Assembly (NCBI RefSeq): GCF_029051645.1
Contig: NZ_JAACFS010000030.1
Span: forward strand, 31,170 to 95,169
Length of the DNA: 64,000 nucleotides
Direction of reading: 5' to 3'
Origin: Bradyrhizobium sp. CSA112
GTDB lineage: Bacteria; Pseudomonadota; Alphaproteobacteria; Rhizobiales; Xanthobacteraceae
How positions within the stretch are numbered: the stretch's first letter is position 1; each line of letters opens with the position of its first letter. Below are positions 39,160-47,081 of this stretch, one piece after another. Below the pieces are notes generated by a model. The model saw only the letters and a list, made by a program, of their open reading frames with translations. It made no database searches and was not told the origin of the DNA. Position numbers and translations under genes: made by a program.

Positions 39160-40545
39160 CTACACCGGGACCCTTACCGACGCGCGCAAGCCGCCCATCG
39201 GGCTGTTGCCGAGCGTGATGTCGCCGCCATGCGAGCGGGCGATGTCGCGGGCGATGGCCAATCCCAAACCCGTGCCGCCCTCGTCCTGATTGCGGGCGTC
39301 GTCGAGCCGCAGGAACGGCTTGAACACTTCCTCGCGCATGTTTGCCGGAATGCCTGGCCCGTCGTCGTCGACCGTCACCGTCAGATAGCGGTGATCGCGG
39401 TGGCCGGTGATGGCGACCGTCTTGGCGTGCCGTGCTGCGTTGGAGACGAGGTTGGCGATGCAGCGCTTGAACGAGGCCGGTTTTACCGTCACCACCGGCA
39501 GGCCGCGGAACACCACCGTCGCGGTATGGCCGTGGCGCTCGGCATCGTTGCGCAATTCCTCCAGCGCCATCGCCATGTCGGTCGGCTGCGCCACCTCGCC
39601 GCTGTCGCCGCGCGCGAAGGAGAGATAGGCCTCCAGCATGCCGGCCATTTCGTCGACGTCCTTGCGCATGCCGTCGACTTCGGGGCTGTCGCCGATCAGC
39701 GCGAGTTCGAGCTTGAAGCGAGTCAGGATGGTGCGCAGATCGTGCGAGACACCGGCCAGCATCGCGGTGCGCTGTTCGATCGAGCGCTCGACGCGAGCTT
39801 TCATCTCCAGGAACGCCTGCGCCGCTTGCCGCACCTCCCGCGCGCCACGCGGGCGGAAATTCGGCACCTCGCGCCCCTTGCCGAAGCTTTCGGCGGCGTC
39901 TGCCAGCCGCAGGATCGGCCTGATCTGGTTGCGCAGGAACAGCACCGCGACGATCAGCAGGATCGAGGAGGTGCCGAGCATCCAGAAGATGAAAATTTCC
40001 GAATTGGAGGCATAGGCGGCACTGCGCTGTGCGAACACACGCATCACGGCATCGTCGAGCTGAATGCGGATTTCAACCAGATTGGACTTGCCGACGGTAT
40101 CGATCCAGAACGGGCGGCGGATCTGGCGGCCGATCTGCGACGACAGGGTCTGGTCGAGCAGCGAGAAGAATGGTTTCGGCCCGGGCTGCGGCATATCGCC
40201 GACGGGAAGAAAATCGACGACCAGTTGCAGCCGCTGTCCGATGTGGCGCAACTGCGCGCGGTCCTTGTCCTGCGGGAAGGCCTTGTAGACGTCGATCAGG
40301 CTGGCGATGTCCTGCACCACGGCGGCCGACAGGCGCCGTGTCACCGTGTTCCAGTGCCGCTCCATGAACACGAACGCCACGACCGTTTGCAGGATCACCA
40401 TCGGCACGATCATGATCAGGAGCGCCCGGGCATAGAGGCCGGTCGGCATCCAGCCCTTGAACGCGTTGCCCATCCAGCCATTGGCCCTGGAGACGCGTTG
40501 CGACGCATTGCGGATGAACGTCAGGCCGGTGTCGAGCGTGCTCAT
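39160..40545 (-). CDS. Sensor histidine kinase (EnvZ/HAMP type)
   Basis: A 461-residue membrane kinase. Order: transmembrane helix (about 38-60), periplasmic region, second transmembrane helix (about 190-212), HAMP linker, dimerisation/phospho-acceptor box AGVSHDLRTILTR with His near residue 263, and a C-terminal ATPase with N box (CIANLVSNAARH) and G boxes (DDGPGIP, GTGLGLAI). It is paired with the OmpR-type regulator 8 bases upstream. Stimulus unknown. Confidence 0.93.
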   Translation of the reverse strand: MSTLDTGLTFIRNASQRVSRANGWMGNAFKGWMPTGLYARALLIMIVPMVILQTVVAFVFMERHWNTVTRRLSAAVVQDIASLIDVYKAFPQDKDRAQLRHIGQRLQLVVDFLPVGDMPQPGPKPFFSLLDQTLSSQIGRQIRRPFWIDTVGKSNLVEIRIQLDDAVMRVFAQRSAAYASNSEIFIFWMLGTSSILLIVAVLFLRNQIRPILRLADAAESFGKGREVPNFRPRGAREVRQAAQAFLEMKARVERSIEQRTAMLAGVSHDLRTILTRFKLELALIGDSPEVDGMRKDVDEMAGMLEAYLSFARGDSGEVAQPTDMAMALEELRNDAERHGHTATVVFRGLPVVTVKPASFKRCIANLVSNAARHAKTVAITGHRDHRYLTVTVDDDGPGIPANMREEVFKPFLRLDDARNQDEGGTGLGLAIARDIARSHGGDITLGNSPMGGLRASVRVPV

Positions 40546-40553
40546 GAGTTGGC

Positions 40554-41288
40554 TCAGGGCGACGCGACCAGGCGATAGCCGATGCCGCGCACTGCCTGCA
40601 GGAACAGCGGATTGGCGGGATCGCGCTCGATCTTGCGCCGCAGGCGGTTGATCTGCACGTCAACCGCGCGCTCGTTCACCGTGCCGTCCCCCGTCAGCGC
40701 CGCACGCGGCACGGTCTCGCCGGGCGCGGCCGCCAGAATGCGCAGCATTTCGCGCTCGCGGTCGGTCAGGTGAATGATCTCCTCGCCCTGGCGCAGTTCG
40801 CCGCGATCGAGATGAAACACGTAAGGGCCGAACGCGATCTGCTCCAGCGCTTCCACCGGCGGCGGCGCGGTACGCTTGAGGATGTTGCCGATCCGCAAGA
40901 TCAACTCGCGCGGCTCGAACGGCTTGGCAACATAATCGTCGGCGCCGATCTGCAGGCCCTCGATCCGCGCCTCCGCCTCATGGCGCGCCGTCAGCATGAT
41001 GATCGGCACCGAGGAAGAGGTGCGAATGAATCGCGCCAGGTCGAAGCCGGTTTCGCCGGGCATCATGACGTCGAGGATCAGGAGATCGAAATGCAGGCCG
41101 AGCAGTTTTGCGCGCGCGTCGGTCGCACTCGACGCAGTGGTGACGCGATATCCCTCGCCGGACAGAAACCGCGACAACAGATCGCGGATACGGCGGTCGT
41201 CGTCGACCAAGAGCAGATGCGGGGCGTCGTCGGCCAGTTGCCGCGCGGCGCGCGCGGTGGCTGCAGCGATGGTTGCTCCTTGCGCCAC
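40554..41288 (-). CDS. OmpR-family response regulator
   Basis: A 244-residue regulator with a receiver domain (acidic pair LLLVDDDRR, phospho-Asp in LLILDVMMPG, Lys in YVAKPFEPRE) and a winged-helix DNA-binding domain (LTDREREMLRILAA, INRLRRKIERDP, VRGIGYRL). It precedes the histidine kinase on the same strand with 8 bases between them; the pair is a complete two-component system. Its own start is 2 bases after the MarR stop. Confidence 0.94.
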   Translation of the reverse strand: MAQGATIAAATARAARQLADDAPHLLLVDDDRRIRDLLSRFLSGEGYRVTTASSATDARAKLLGLHFDLLILDVMMPGETGFDLARFIRTSSSVPIIMLTARHEAEARIEGLQIGADDYVAKPFEPRELILRIGNILKRTAPPPVEALEQIAFGPYVFHLDRGELRQGEEIIHLTDREREMLRILAAAPGETVPRAALTGDGTVNERAVDVQINRLRRKIERDPANPLFLQAVRGIGYRLVASP

Positions 41289-41290
41289 GG

Positions 41291-41842
41291 TTACTCCCTT
41301 GGCTTCTTGCTGCCGGTCCCGAAGATCGCCTCGAGCACCTTGTCGGGATCGTCGCGATCGATCATCGCGCGCAGAAACTGGCTGATCGCCGCGACGCCTT
41401 CGGGATTGATATCCCGGAGCGCGCGGGTGATGCGATCGGTCTGCAGCCCTGCGAGCTTTGCCACCAACGCTTCGCCCTTGGGGGTGGCGTAAAGAAGGCG
41501 CTGCCGGCGGTCGTTATTGCCGGTCTTCTGCACGATGTAACCCTCGTCGAGCAACTGCTTCAGCACCCGGCCAAGCGACTGCTTGGTGATCCGCAGGACG
41601 TCCAGCAGGTCGGCGACCTTGAGGCCGGGATAGCGGTAGACGAAATGCATCACGCGGTGATGGGCGCGGCCGAAGCCGAAAGCCTCGAGCTCATGGTCGG
41701 CGTCGCCCACGAAGTCGCGATAGGCGAAGAACAAAAGCTCGATGATGTCCCAGCGCAGCTCGCCGGCTCTCGGGGCGGGCACACCCTCGGCCCCCTGCGA
41801 ATCGGGGTTAGCGGCGCCCCTTGAGAAATTTATGTCAGTCAT
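41291..41842 (-). CDS. MarR-family transcriptional regulator
   Basis: A 183-residue winged-helix regulator; the DNA-binding part is KVADLLDVLRITKQSLGRVLKQLLDEGYIVQKTGNNDRRQRLLYATPKG cut here to its visible motifs DLLDVLRITKQSLG and the wing NDRRQRLLYAT. I chose Met at 41842 (MTDINFSRG); a GTG at 41884 is in frame. The 41842 start lies in the loop of the palindrome at 41831-41851. It is followed on the same strand by the response regulator and kinase, 2 and 8 bases apart, so these three are probably one operon; it diverges from the ilvE genes. Confidence 0.88.
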   Translation of the reverse strand: MTDINFSRGAANPDSQGAEGVPAPRAGELRWDIIELLFFAYRDFVGDADHELEAFGFGRAHHRVMHFVYRYPGLKVADLLDVLRITKQSLGRVLKQLLDEGYIVQKTGNNDRRQRLLYATPKGEALVAKLAGLQTDRITRALRDINPEGVAAISQFLRAMIDRDDPDKVLEAIFGTGSKKPRE

Positions 41843-41851
41843 GTTGACATA
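41831..41851. promoter_or_regulatory. Perfect palindrome TATGTCA-N7-TGACATA at the marR start
   Basis: TATGTCA (41831-41837) and TGACATA (41845-41851) are exact inverted repeats separated by 7 bases. It overlaps the marR start codon and lies about 320 bases before the first ilvE. Its size and symmetry fit a MarR-dimer operator, suggesting autoregulation. Confidence 0.6.
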
Positions 41852-42171
41852 TCTTGGGTTCAATGTTACAAAACTGCCGGCCACGACGAAACTTTAAGTC
41901 GTTTCGAACGGGTGACGTGTCAGGCAGGCAGAAAAAGCCAGCAATGGCGGCAACAGCCGCGAATTGAACTACCGTGCGATTGTCGAGCGGCATTTCGACA
42001 AACATACTGGACTTCGGCATTCCGCAAAAGCATGTCCTCAACCGACATGGTGGCGATGGAAAACCGGCCGCGAGGCCAGGTGGCGGTGATGTGCAGTCGT
42101 ATAAACCAGCAAGCCCGGAGAGGCAGGCCGGCGCCAAAAATCGCGCCGATTCGGACAGCGGGAAGCAAGGA
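41852..42171. other. Divergent intergenic region marR-ilvE, no gene seen
   Basis: About 320 bases. The frame of the downstream aminotransferase stays open back to about 41974, but that part has no family similarity. Apart from the palindrome at the left edge I see no operator, attenuator peptide or RNA element typical of branched-chain amino acid genes. Confidence 0.4.
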
Positions 42172-43248
42172 ATGAGTTTGAAATTCGAAATCCAGCCTGC
42201 GGCGAATCCTACCCCTGAGAAGGAGCGCGCGGCAAAGCTCGTGGATCCGGGCTTCGGCCGGGTTTTTACCGATCACATGGCTTTGGTCCGCTACAGCCAG
42301 GGAAAGGGTTGGCATGACGCGCGCATCGAAGCCCGCGCGAATTTCTCGCTCGATCCGGCCACAGCCGTCCTGCACTACGCACAGGAAATTTTCGAAGGCC
42401 TCAAGGCCTACAAGCGCGACAACGGCGTGAACCTGTTCCGCCCCGATGCCAATGCCCGGCGCTTCCGGAGTTCGGCTGAGCGCATGGCCATGGCGCCGCT
42501 GCCCGAGCCTGTGTTCATCGAAGCGGTCGAGCAACTGGTGCGCATCGACAACGCGTGGATACCGGGCGGCGAGGGCAGTCTCTACCTGCGGCCGTTCATG
42601 ATAGCGAACGAGGTCTTCCTCGGCGTGAAACCATCAGCGGAATACATCTTTGCCGTCATCGCCTCGCCGGTCGGCTCCTATTTCAAGGGCGGACCCGCGC
42701 CGGTGTCGATCTGGTTGTCGGAGAACTACACGCGCGCTGCGATCGGCGGTACCGGCGCGGTGAAGTGCGGCGGCAATTATGCTGCGAGCCTGCGCGCGCA
42801 GGCCGAGGCCATCGAACACGGCTGCGATCAGGTCGTTTTCCTCGATGCGATCGAGCGCCGCTACATCGAGGAACTCGGCGGCATGAACGTCTTCTTCGTG
42901 TTCGACGACGGTTCGCTCTCGACGCCGCCGCTCGGCACCATCCTGCCGGGCATCACGCGCGATTCGATCATCGCGCTCGCCAAGGATGCCGGCACGCCCG
43001 TGCGCGAGGAGCTCTATACGATCGATCAGTGGCGCGCGGATGCCGCCAGCGGAAGGCTGAAAGAGGCGTTCGCCTGCGGCACGGCGGCCGTCATCTCGCC
43101 GATCGGCAAGGTGTGTTCCGCGAGCGGCGATTTTCTCATCAGCGGCGGCGCGGCCGGCCCTGTCGCCATGGGGCTGCGCAAGAAGCTGGTCGACATCCAG
43201 TACGGTCGCGCGGCCGACCCGCACGACTGGATCAGAAAGGTCCTGTGA
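42172..43248 (+). CDS. ilvE: Branched-chain amino acid aminotransferase, long (IlvE type II)
   Basis: PLP fold-type IV enzyme for Leu/Ile/Val transamination. The 358-residue length and the phrases MALVRYSQGKGWHDARIEA, HYAQEIFEGLKAY, YLRPFMIANE, KCGGNYAASL (PLP Lys) and EELGGMNVFFVF are those of the longer eukaryote/Gram-positive-like subgroup. ATG 42172 is preceded by GGAAGCAAGGA. A second, shorter aminotransferase of the same fold follows 156 bases later. Confidence 0.92.
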   Translation: MSLKFEIQPAANPTPEKERAAKLVDPGFGRVFTDHMALVRYSQGKGWHDARIEARANFSLDPATAVLHYAQEIFEGLKAYKRDNGVNLFRPDANARRFRSSAERMAMAPLPEPVFIEAVEQLVRIDNAWIPGGEGSLYLRPFMIANEVFLGVKPSAEYIFAVIASPVGSYFKGGPAPVSIWLSENYTRAAIGGTGAVKCGGNYAASLRAQAEAIEHGCDQVVFLDAIERRYIEELGGMNVFFVFDDGSLSTPPLGTILPGITRDSIIALAKDAGTPVREELYTIDQWRADAASGRLKEAFACGTAAVISPIGKVCSASGDFLISGGAAGPVAMGLRKKLVDIQYGRAADPHDWIRKVL

Positions 43249-43404
43249 CCTGCGGCGGAATTATTCCGCCGCTCTGCACCAAGCAAATTATTTCTACCTG
43301 AGCGCGGGGCTGTGCGCCGCGCTGCGCGTCGACGCGCGCGTGTGGACTGGAAACTGATTAGGGAGTGTCAGGCGCGAATCTCGCGTCAAATCGGGAGAGA
43401 GGCC

Positions 43405-44295
43405 ATGGGAGTTTCGTTCGACAAGATAGATGGCGTGATCTGGTACGATGGCAGGCTGGTGCCGTGGGCCGACGCCAACGTTCACATCCTCACCCACGGC
43501 CTGCATTATGCGAGCTGCGTGTTCGAGGGCGAACGCGCCTATCGCGGCACGGTCTTCAAGAGCAAGGAGCATTCGGAGCGGCTGAGGAATTCCGCCGACA
43601 TCCTCGATTTCGAGATTCCCTATTCGGTGGCCGAGATCGATGCCGCAAAACAGCTCGTGATCGACAAGAACAACCTGCCCGACGCCTATCTCCGGCCGAT
43701 CGCCTGGCGCGGTTCGGAGATGATGGGCGTGTCGGCGCAGAGCAATACCATTCATCTCGCGATCGCCGCCTGGGACTGGCCGAGCTATTTCGATCCGGCC
43801 GAGAAACTGAAGGGTATCCGGATCGGCATGGCCGAATACCGGCGGCCGGATCCCGCGACGATCCCGGCGATGGCGAAGGCGTCCGGTCTCTACATGATCT
43901 GCACCATCTCTAAGCACAAGGCGGAGCGTGCAGGCTATGCGGATGCCATGATGCTGGACTGGCAGGGCCGCGTCGCCGAATGCACCGGCGCCAACATCTT
44001 CTTCATCAAGGAGGGCAAGATTCACACGCCGATCGCCGATTGCTTCCTCGCCGGCATCACCCGCGCCACCGCGATCGACCTCGCCAGGCGGCGGGGCATC
44101 GAGGTGATCGAGCGCCGCATCATGCCGGAGGAACTCGACGGGTTCTCCGAGTGCTTCATTACCGGCACCGCCGCGGAAGTGACGCCGGTGTCCGAAATTG
44201 CGAATTGGAAGTTCACCCCCGGCAAGATCTCCGAGCAATTGATGGCCGACTACACCGCCGAAGTGCAGCCCAAGGGCAAGGCCGCGGCGGCGTGA
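43405..44295 (+). CDS. Branched-chain amino acid aminotransferase, short (IlvE type I)
   Basis: A 296-residue PLP fold-type IV aminotransferase. It has LTHGLHYASCVFEGERAY, AYLRPIAWRGSEMMG, the Lys-bearing ISKHKAERAGYADAMM and the ECTGANIFFIK signature of the short E. coli-IlvE-like subgroup. It differs clearly from its long neighbour, so the pair is not a recent duplication. I chose ATG 43405 (MGVSFDKIDGVIWYDGR). D-amino acid or ADC lyase activity is unlikely given the BCAT-type loop. Confidence 0.9.
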   Translation: MGVSFDKIDGVIWYDGRLVPWADANVHILTHGLHYASCVFEGERAYRGTVFKSKEHSERLRNSADILDFEIPYSVAEIDAAKQLVIDKNNLPDAYLRPIAWRGSEMMGVSAQSNTIHLAIAAWDWPSYFDPAEKLKGIRIGMAEYRRPDPATIPAMAKASGLYMICTISKHKAERAGYADAMMLDWQGRVAECTGANIFFIKEGKIHTPIADCFLAGITRATAIDLARRRGIEVIERRIMPEELDGFSECFITGTAAEVTPVSEIANWKFTPGKISEQLMADYTAEVQPKGKAAAA

Positions 44296-44302
44296 TCTTT
44301 TT

Positions 44303-44425
44303 TCCCTCTCCCCTTGTGGGAGAGGGTGCCCGCAGGGCGGGTGAGGGGTTCTCTCCGCGGACGCAGACCCCTCATCCGACGCGGACTTCGTCCGCGCCAC
44401 CTTCTCCCACAAGGGGAGAAGGGAA
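44303..44425. repeat. CTCTCCCCTTGTGGGAGAG-type inverted repeat (family D), copy 2
   Basis: Left arm 44303-44328 with its own hairpin CTCTCCC/GGGAGAG; right arm 44401-44424 (CTTCTCCCACAAGGGGAGAAG). The middle holds GGACGCAGACCCCTCATCC...GGACTTCGTCC, a smaller hairpin. Between same-strand genes ilvE and hisS. Confidence 0.85.
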
Positions 44426-44470
44426 GTAAGCAAGGTTGCCCGGCCGCGCCCCGGCTGGTACCAACCGCCC

Positions 44471-45979
44471 ATGGCTGAAAAACCCAAAAAACCCCAGAAG
44501 CTGAGGGCCCGCCTGCCGCGCGGGCTGGAAGATCGCGGGCCGGCCGCGATTGCCGCCACGCGTCAGATGGTCGAGAAAATCCGCGAGGTCTACGAGCGCT
44601 ACGGCTTCGAGCCCGTCGAAACGCCGGCGATGGAGTTCACCGACGCGCTCGGCAAATTCCTGCCCGACCAGGACCGGCCCAACGAAGGCGTGTTCTCGTT
44701 CCAGGACGATGACGAGCAGTGGATCTCGCTCCGCTACGACCTGACCGCGCCGCTGGCGCGCTACGTCGCGGAGAATTTCGACGCGCTGCCGAAGCCCTAT
44801 CGCAGCTACCGCGCCGGCTACGTCTACCGCAACGAAAAGCCCGGCCCCGGGCGCTTCCGCCAGTTCATGCAGTTCGACGCCGACACCGTGGGCTCGGCGT
44901 CGCCGGCGGCAGATGCCGAGATGTGCATGATGGCGGCGGACACGATGGAAGCGCTCGGCATTCCCCGCGGCAGCTACGTCGTGAAGGTGAACAACCGCAA
45001 GGTGCTCGATGGCATTATGCAGACCATCTCTCTTGGCGGAGATGAACACGCGGGACGTCGGCTGACGGTGCTAAGGGCAATCGATAAGTACGATCGGCTC
45101 GGCCCCGATGGCGTCCGACAACTGCTTGGTGAGGGACGCAGGGATGAAAGCGGAGATTTTACCAAGGGAGCAGGTTTGGGAGGCGGAGAAGCGCAGGCCC
45201 TGATTGACTATCTCTTCTTGCACTCGACCGCTCCGCAAGGAGGACTGATCGAACTGCTCTTGGAGAGATTTGGAGGCAATCCAACCGCTCGCGAGGGTAT
45301 CGACGAACTAGCTATGATTGAACGGTTGGTGCTGGCAGGCGGATATGATGCTGATCGCATTCGCATCGACTCTTCCGTCGTCCGGGGACTCGAATATTAC
45401 ACCGGTGCAGTTTACGAGGTCGAACTCACCCTCGAAACTAAAGACGAAAAAGGCCGGCCAGTACAATTCGGCTCGGTCGGCGGCGGTGGCCGCTATGATG
45501 GCCTCGTCTCGCGCTTCCGCGGCGAGCCGGTGCCGGCGACGGGATTTTCCATCGGCGTATCGCGGCTGCAGGCCGCGCTGACGATGCTGGGCAAGCTCGA
45601 CACGCGGCCGGACTTCGGGCCGGTCGTGGTCACCGTGTTCGATCGCGATCGCGTCGCCGACTATCAGAAGATGGTTGCGCAGCTCCGCAATGCGAACATT
45701 CGCGCCGAGCTCTATCTCGGCAATCCGAAGAACATGGGCAACCAGCTCAAATATGCCGACCGCCGCAACTCGCCATGCGTGATCATTCAGGGCTCGGATG
45801 AAAAGGCGCGCGGCGAGATTCAGATCAAGGACCTGATCGAGGGCGCCAAAGCCGCAGCTGCCATCGCCTCCAACCAGGAATGGCGCGAGATGCGTCCTGC
45901 GCAGTTTTCCTGCGGTGAAGGCGAGATCGTCGCGAAGGTGCGCGAAGTGCTGGCGCGCCATGACGTGAAGTGGAATTAA
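44471..45979 (+). CDS. hisS: Histidyl-tRNA synthetase, apparently mosaic
   Basis: Class II synthetase. The 502-residue protein begins ARLPRGLEDRGP, has motif 2 (YRAGYVYRNEKPGPGRFRQF), motif 3/His-specific GLEYYTGAVYEV and a C-terminal anticodon-binding domain (VVVTVFDRDRVADYQ...RAELYLGNPKN). Order and length are normal. From about 45030 to 45470 (residues ~187-333) the codon choice changes sharply: gga, aga, agg, cta, cca, aaa appear repeatedly, while both flanks use almost only G/C-ending codons. No frameshift or stop is present and the protein remains family-like, so the gene is probably functional. Confidence 0.93.
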   Translation: MAEKPKKPQKLRARLPRGLEDRGPAAIAATRQMVEKIREVYERYGFEPVETPAMEFTDALGKFLPDQDRPNEGVFSFQDDDEQWISLRYDLTAPLARYVAENFDALPKPYRSYRAGYVYRNEKPGPGRFRQFMQFDADTVGSASPAADAEMCMMAADTMEALGIPRGSYVVKVNNRKVLDGIMQTISLGGDEHAGRRLTVLRAIDKYDRLGPDGVRQLLGEGRRDESGDFTKGAGLGGGEAQALIDYLFLHSTAPQGGLIELLLERFGGNPTAREGIDELAMIERLVLAGGYDADRIRIDSSVVRGLEYYTGAVYEVELTLETKDEKGRPVQFGSVGGGGRYDGLVSRFRGEPVPATGFSIGVSRLQAALTMLGKLDTRPDFGPVVVTVFDRDRVADYQKMVAQLRNANIRAELYLGNPKNMGNQLKYADRRNSPCVIIQGSDEKARGEIQIKDLIEGAKAAAAIASNQEWREMRPAQFSCGEGEIVAKVREVLARHDVKWN

Positions 45980-45983
45980 GCCC

Positions 45984-46080
45984 TCTTGGTGAGGAGGCGC
46001 TCTTGCGCCGTCTCGAACCATGAGGACAATAAGGCCATCCTTCGAGACGCGGCCCAAGAGGCCGCTCCTCAGGATGAGGA
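45984..46080. repeat. CTCATCCTGAGG-type inverted repeat (family E)
   Basis: Left part GGTGAGGAGGCGCTCTTGCG...TCTCGAACCATGAGG and right part CATCCTTCGAGACGCG...GCTCCTCAGGATGAGG pair imperfectly. Same phrases as at 39010-39142 and 46911-47068. Confidence 0.75.
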
Positions 46081-46129
46081 CTGAGTTTGTGGCGAACGAA
46101 ACGTAGCAAGAGCAAAGGGAGAGACAACA

Positions 46130-46345
46130 ATGCCTGAGATCACCGTAAGCATGGCCGCCGGCCGCACCGACGAGCAGAAGGCCGGCATGATGCGCGACAT
46201 CACGCAGGCGCTGGTGAAGAACCTCGGCGTCGATGCCGATGCGGTGGTCATCCAGATCAACGAAGCACCGCTGGCCCACAAGATGAAGGGCGGCAAGACG
46301 TTCGTCGAGCGCGCGGCGGCTGCCGCTGCTGCTGCGAAGAAATAA
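46130..46345 (+). CDS. 4-oxalocrotonate tautomerase family protein
   Basis: A 71-residue tautomerase whose Pro1, exposed after removal of Met (MPEITVSMAAGRTDEQKAG), is the catalytic base; Arg in GRTDEQK and the KTFVERA segment fit the family. It is slightly longer than the usual 62 because of a C-terminal Ala/Lys run. GGGAGAG lies upstream. It may act on a 2-hydroxy-dienoate or be a general tautomerase; no catabolic genes are adjacent. Confidence 0.85.
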   Translation: MPEITVSMAAGRTDEQKAGMMRDITQALVKNLGVDADAVVIQINEAPLAHKMKGGKTFVERAAAAAAAAKK

Positions 46346-46501
46346 CTCTCCATCGTCCCCGCGAACGCGAGGACCCATAACCACCGGCGCCTGTTGTTTG
46401 GAAAGGCGTCCGGCATCACTGCCTTACTGAGGCATCACGCGGTATGGGTCCCGGTTCGCGCTTCGATTGGCCAGGACGACAGCGGTTTTGCGGAAACATC
46501 C

Positions 46502-46897
46502 ATGGACGCACGCGACTTCATCAAGGTCGGCATGAGCGCCGAGCGGACGCTGGTGGTGCCGCGCGAGCGCACCGTCGGGCATTTCGTGCCTGATATGCCG
46601 ATGGTCTATGCAACGCCAATGATGATCCTGGAAATGGAGATGGCATCCAGCGACGCCATCCGGCGCTACCTGCAGCCCGGCTGGATCACCGTCGGCACCG
46701 AGGTCGATATCCGCCATCTCGGCGCCTCGCTGGTCGGCGCGATGGTGCGGGTCACGGGAAAGGTCGTCGCGGTGGAACGCCGCGTGATCCGCTTCGAGGT
46801 CGAAGCCTTCGAAGGCGAACGCAAGATCGGCGACGGCTGCCATGCCCGCGGCCTCGTCAATGTCGAGGCGTTCACGAAGAGGCTTGCCGGGAAGTAG
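46502..46897 (+). CDS. Hotdog-fold thioesterase (FlK-like)
   Basis: A 131-residue hotdog protein with the FlK-type pattern: AERTLVVPRERTVGHF, YATPMMILEMEMAS (active-site region), RYLQPGWITVGTEVDIRHL, ATPTP-like spacing and IGDGCHARGLVNVEAF. Fluoroacetyl-CoA thioesterase FlK and general acyl-CoA thioesterases share this layout. The haloacetate dehalogenase at the window start is far away, so no link is claimed. ATG 46502 is the start by family fit; the frame is open upstream. Confidence 0.75.
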   Translation: MDARDFIKVGMSAERTLVVPRERTVGHFVPDMPMVYATPMMILEMEMASSDAIRRYLQPGWITVGTEVDIRHLGASLVGAMVRVTGKVVAVERRVIRFEVEAFEGERKIGDGCHARGLVNVEAFTKRLAGK

Positions 46898-46910
46898 CCG
46901 AGATGTCTGA

Positions 46911-47068
46911 CCTCATCCTGAGGAGCGCGGAACGCGCGTCTCGAAGGATGCAGGCCCGTCTGTGGCCTCATGGTTCTCCCGGCGATGCGAAGCATCGTCC
47001 GGAGACGGCGCGGAGCCTGTCATCGGGCCGCGCTACGCGCGGACCCGTTGGCGCCTCCTCACCATGAG
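46911..47068. repeat. Composite repeat: family E hairpin interrupted by a family A segment
   Basis: Outer phrase CTCATCCTGAGGAGCGCGGA...TCTCGAAGGATG (46911-46950), then GGCCTCATGGTT...CTCCTCACCATGAGG (46965-47068). Inside the second hairpin lies a segment 'cgcggagcctgtcatcgggc...gcggacccgttggc' (about 47010-47052) that matches the right arm of the family A repeat at 745-800. It sits downstream of proC and the thioesterase gene (convergent). Confidence 0.75.
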
Positions 47069-47081
47069 GATAACGGAAACG

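Noticed and set aside
45308..46384. 358-codon minus-strand frame over the end of hisS and the tautomerase
   Set aside because: It crosses two supported plus-strand genes and a repeat and shows no domain. The unusual codon use in hisS is explained better by a mosaic gene than by an overlapping one, since the block starts well before this frame.
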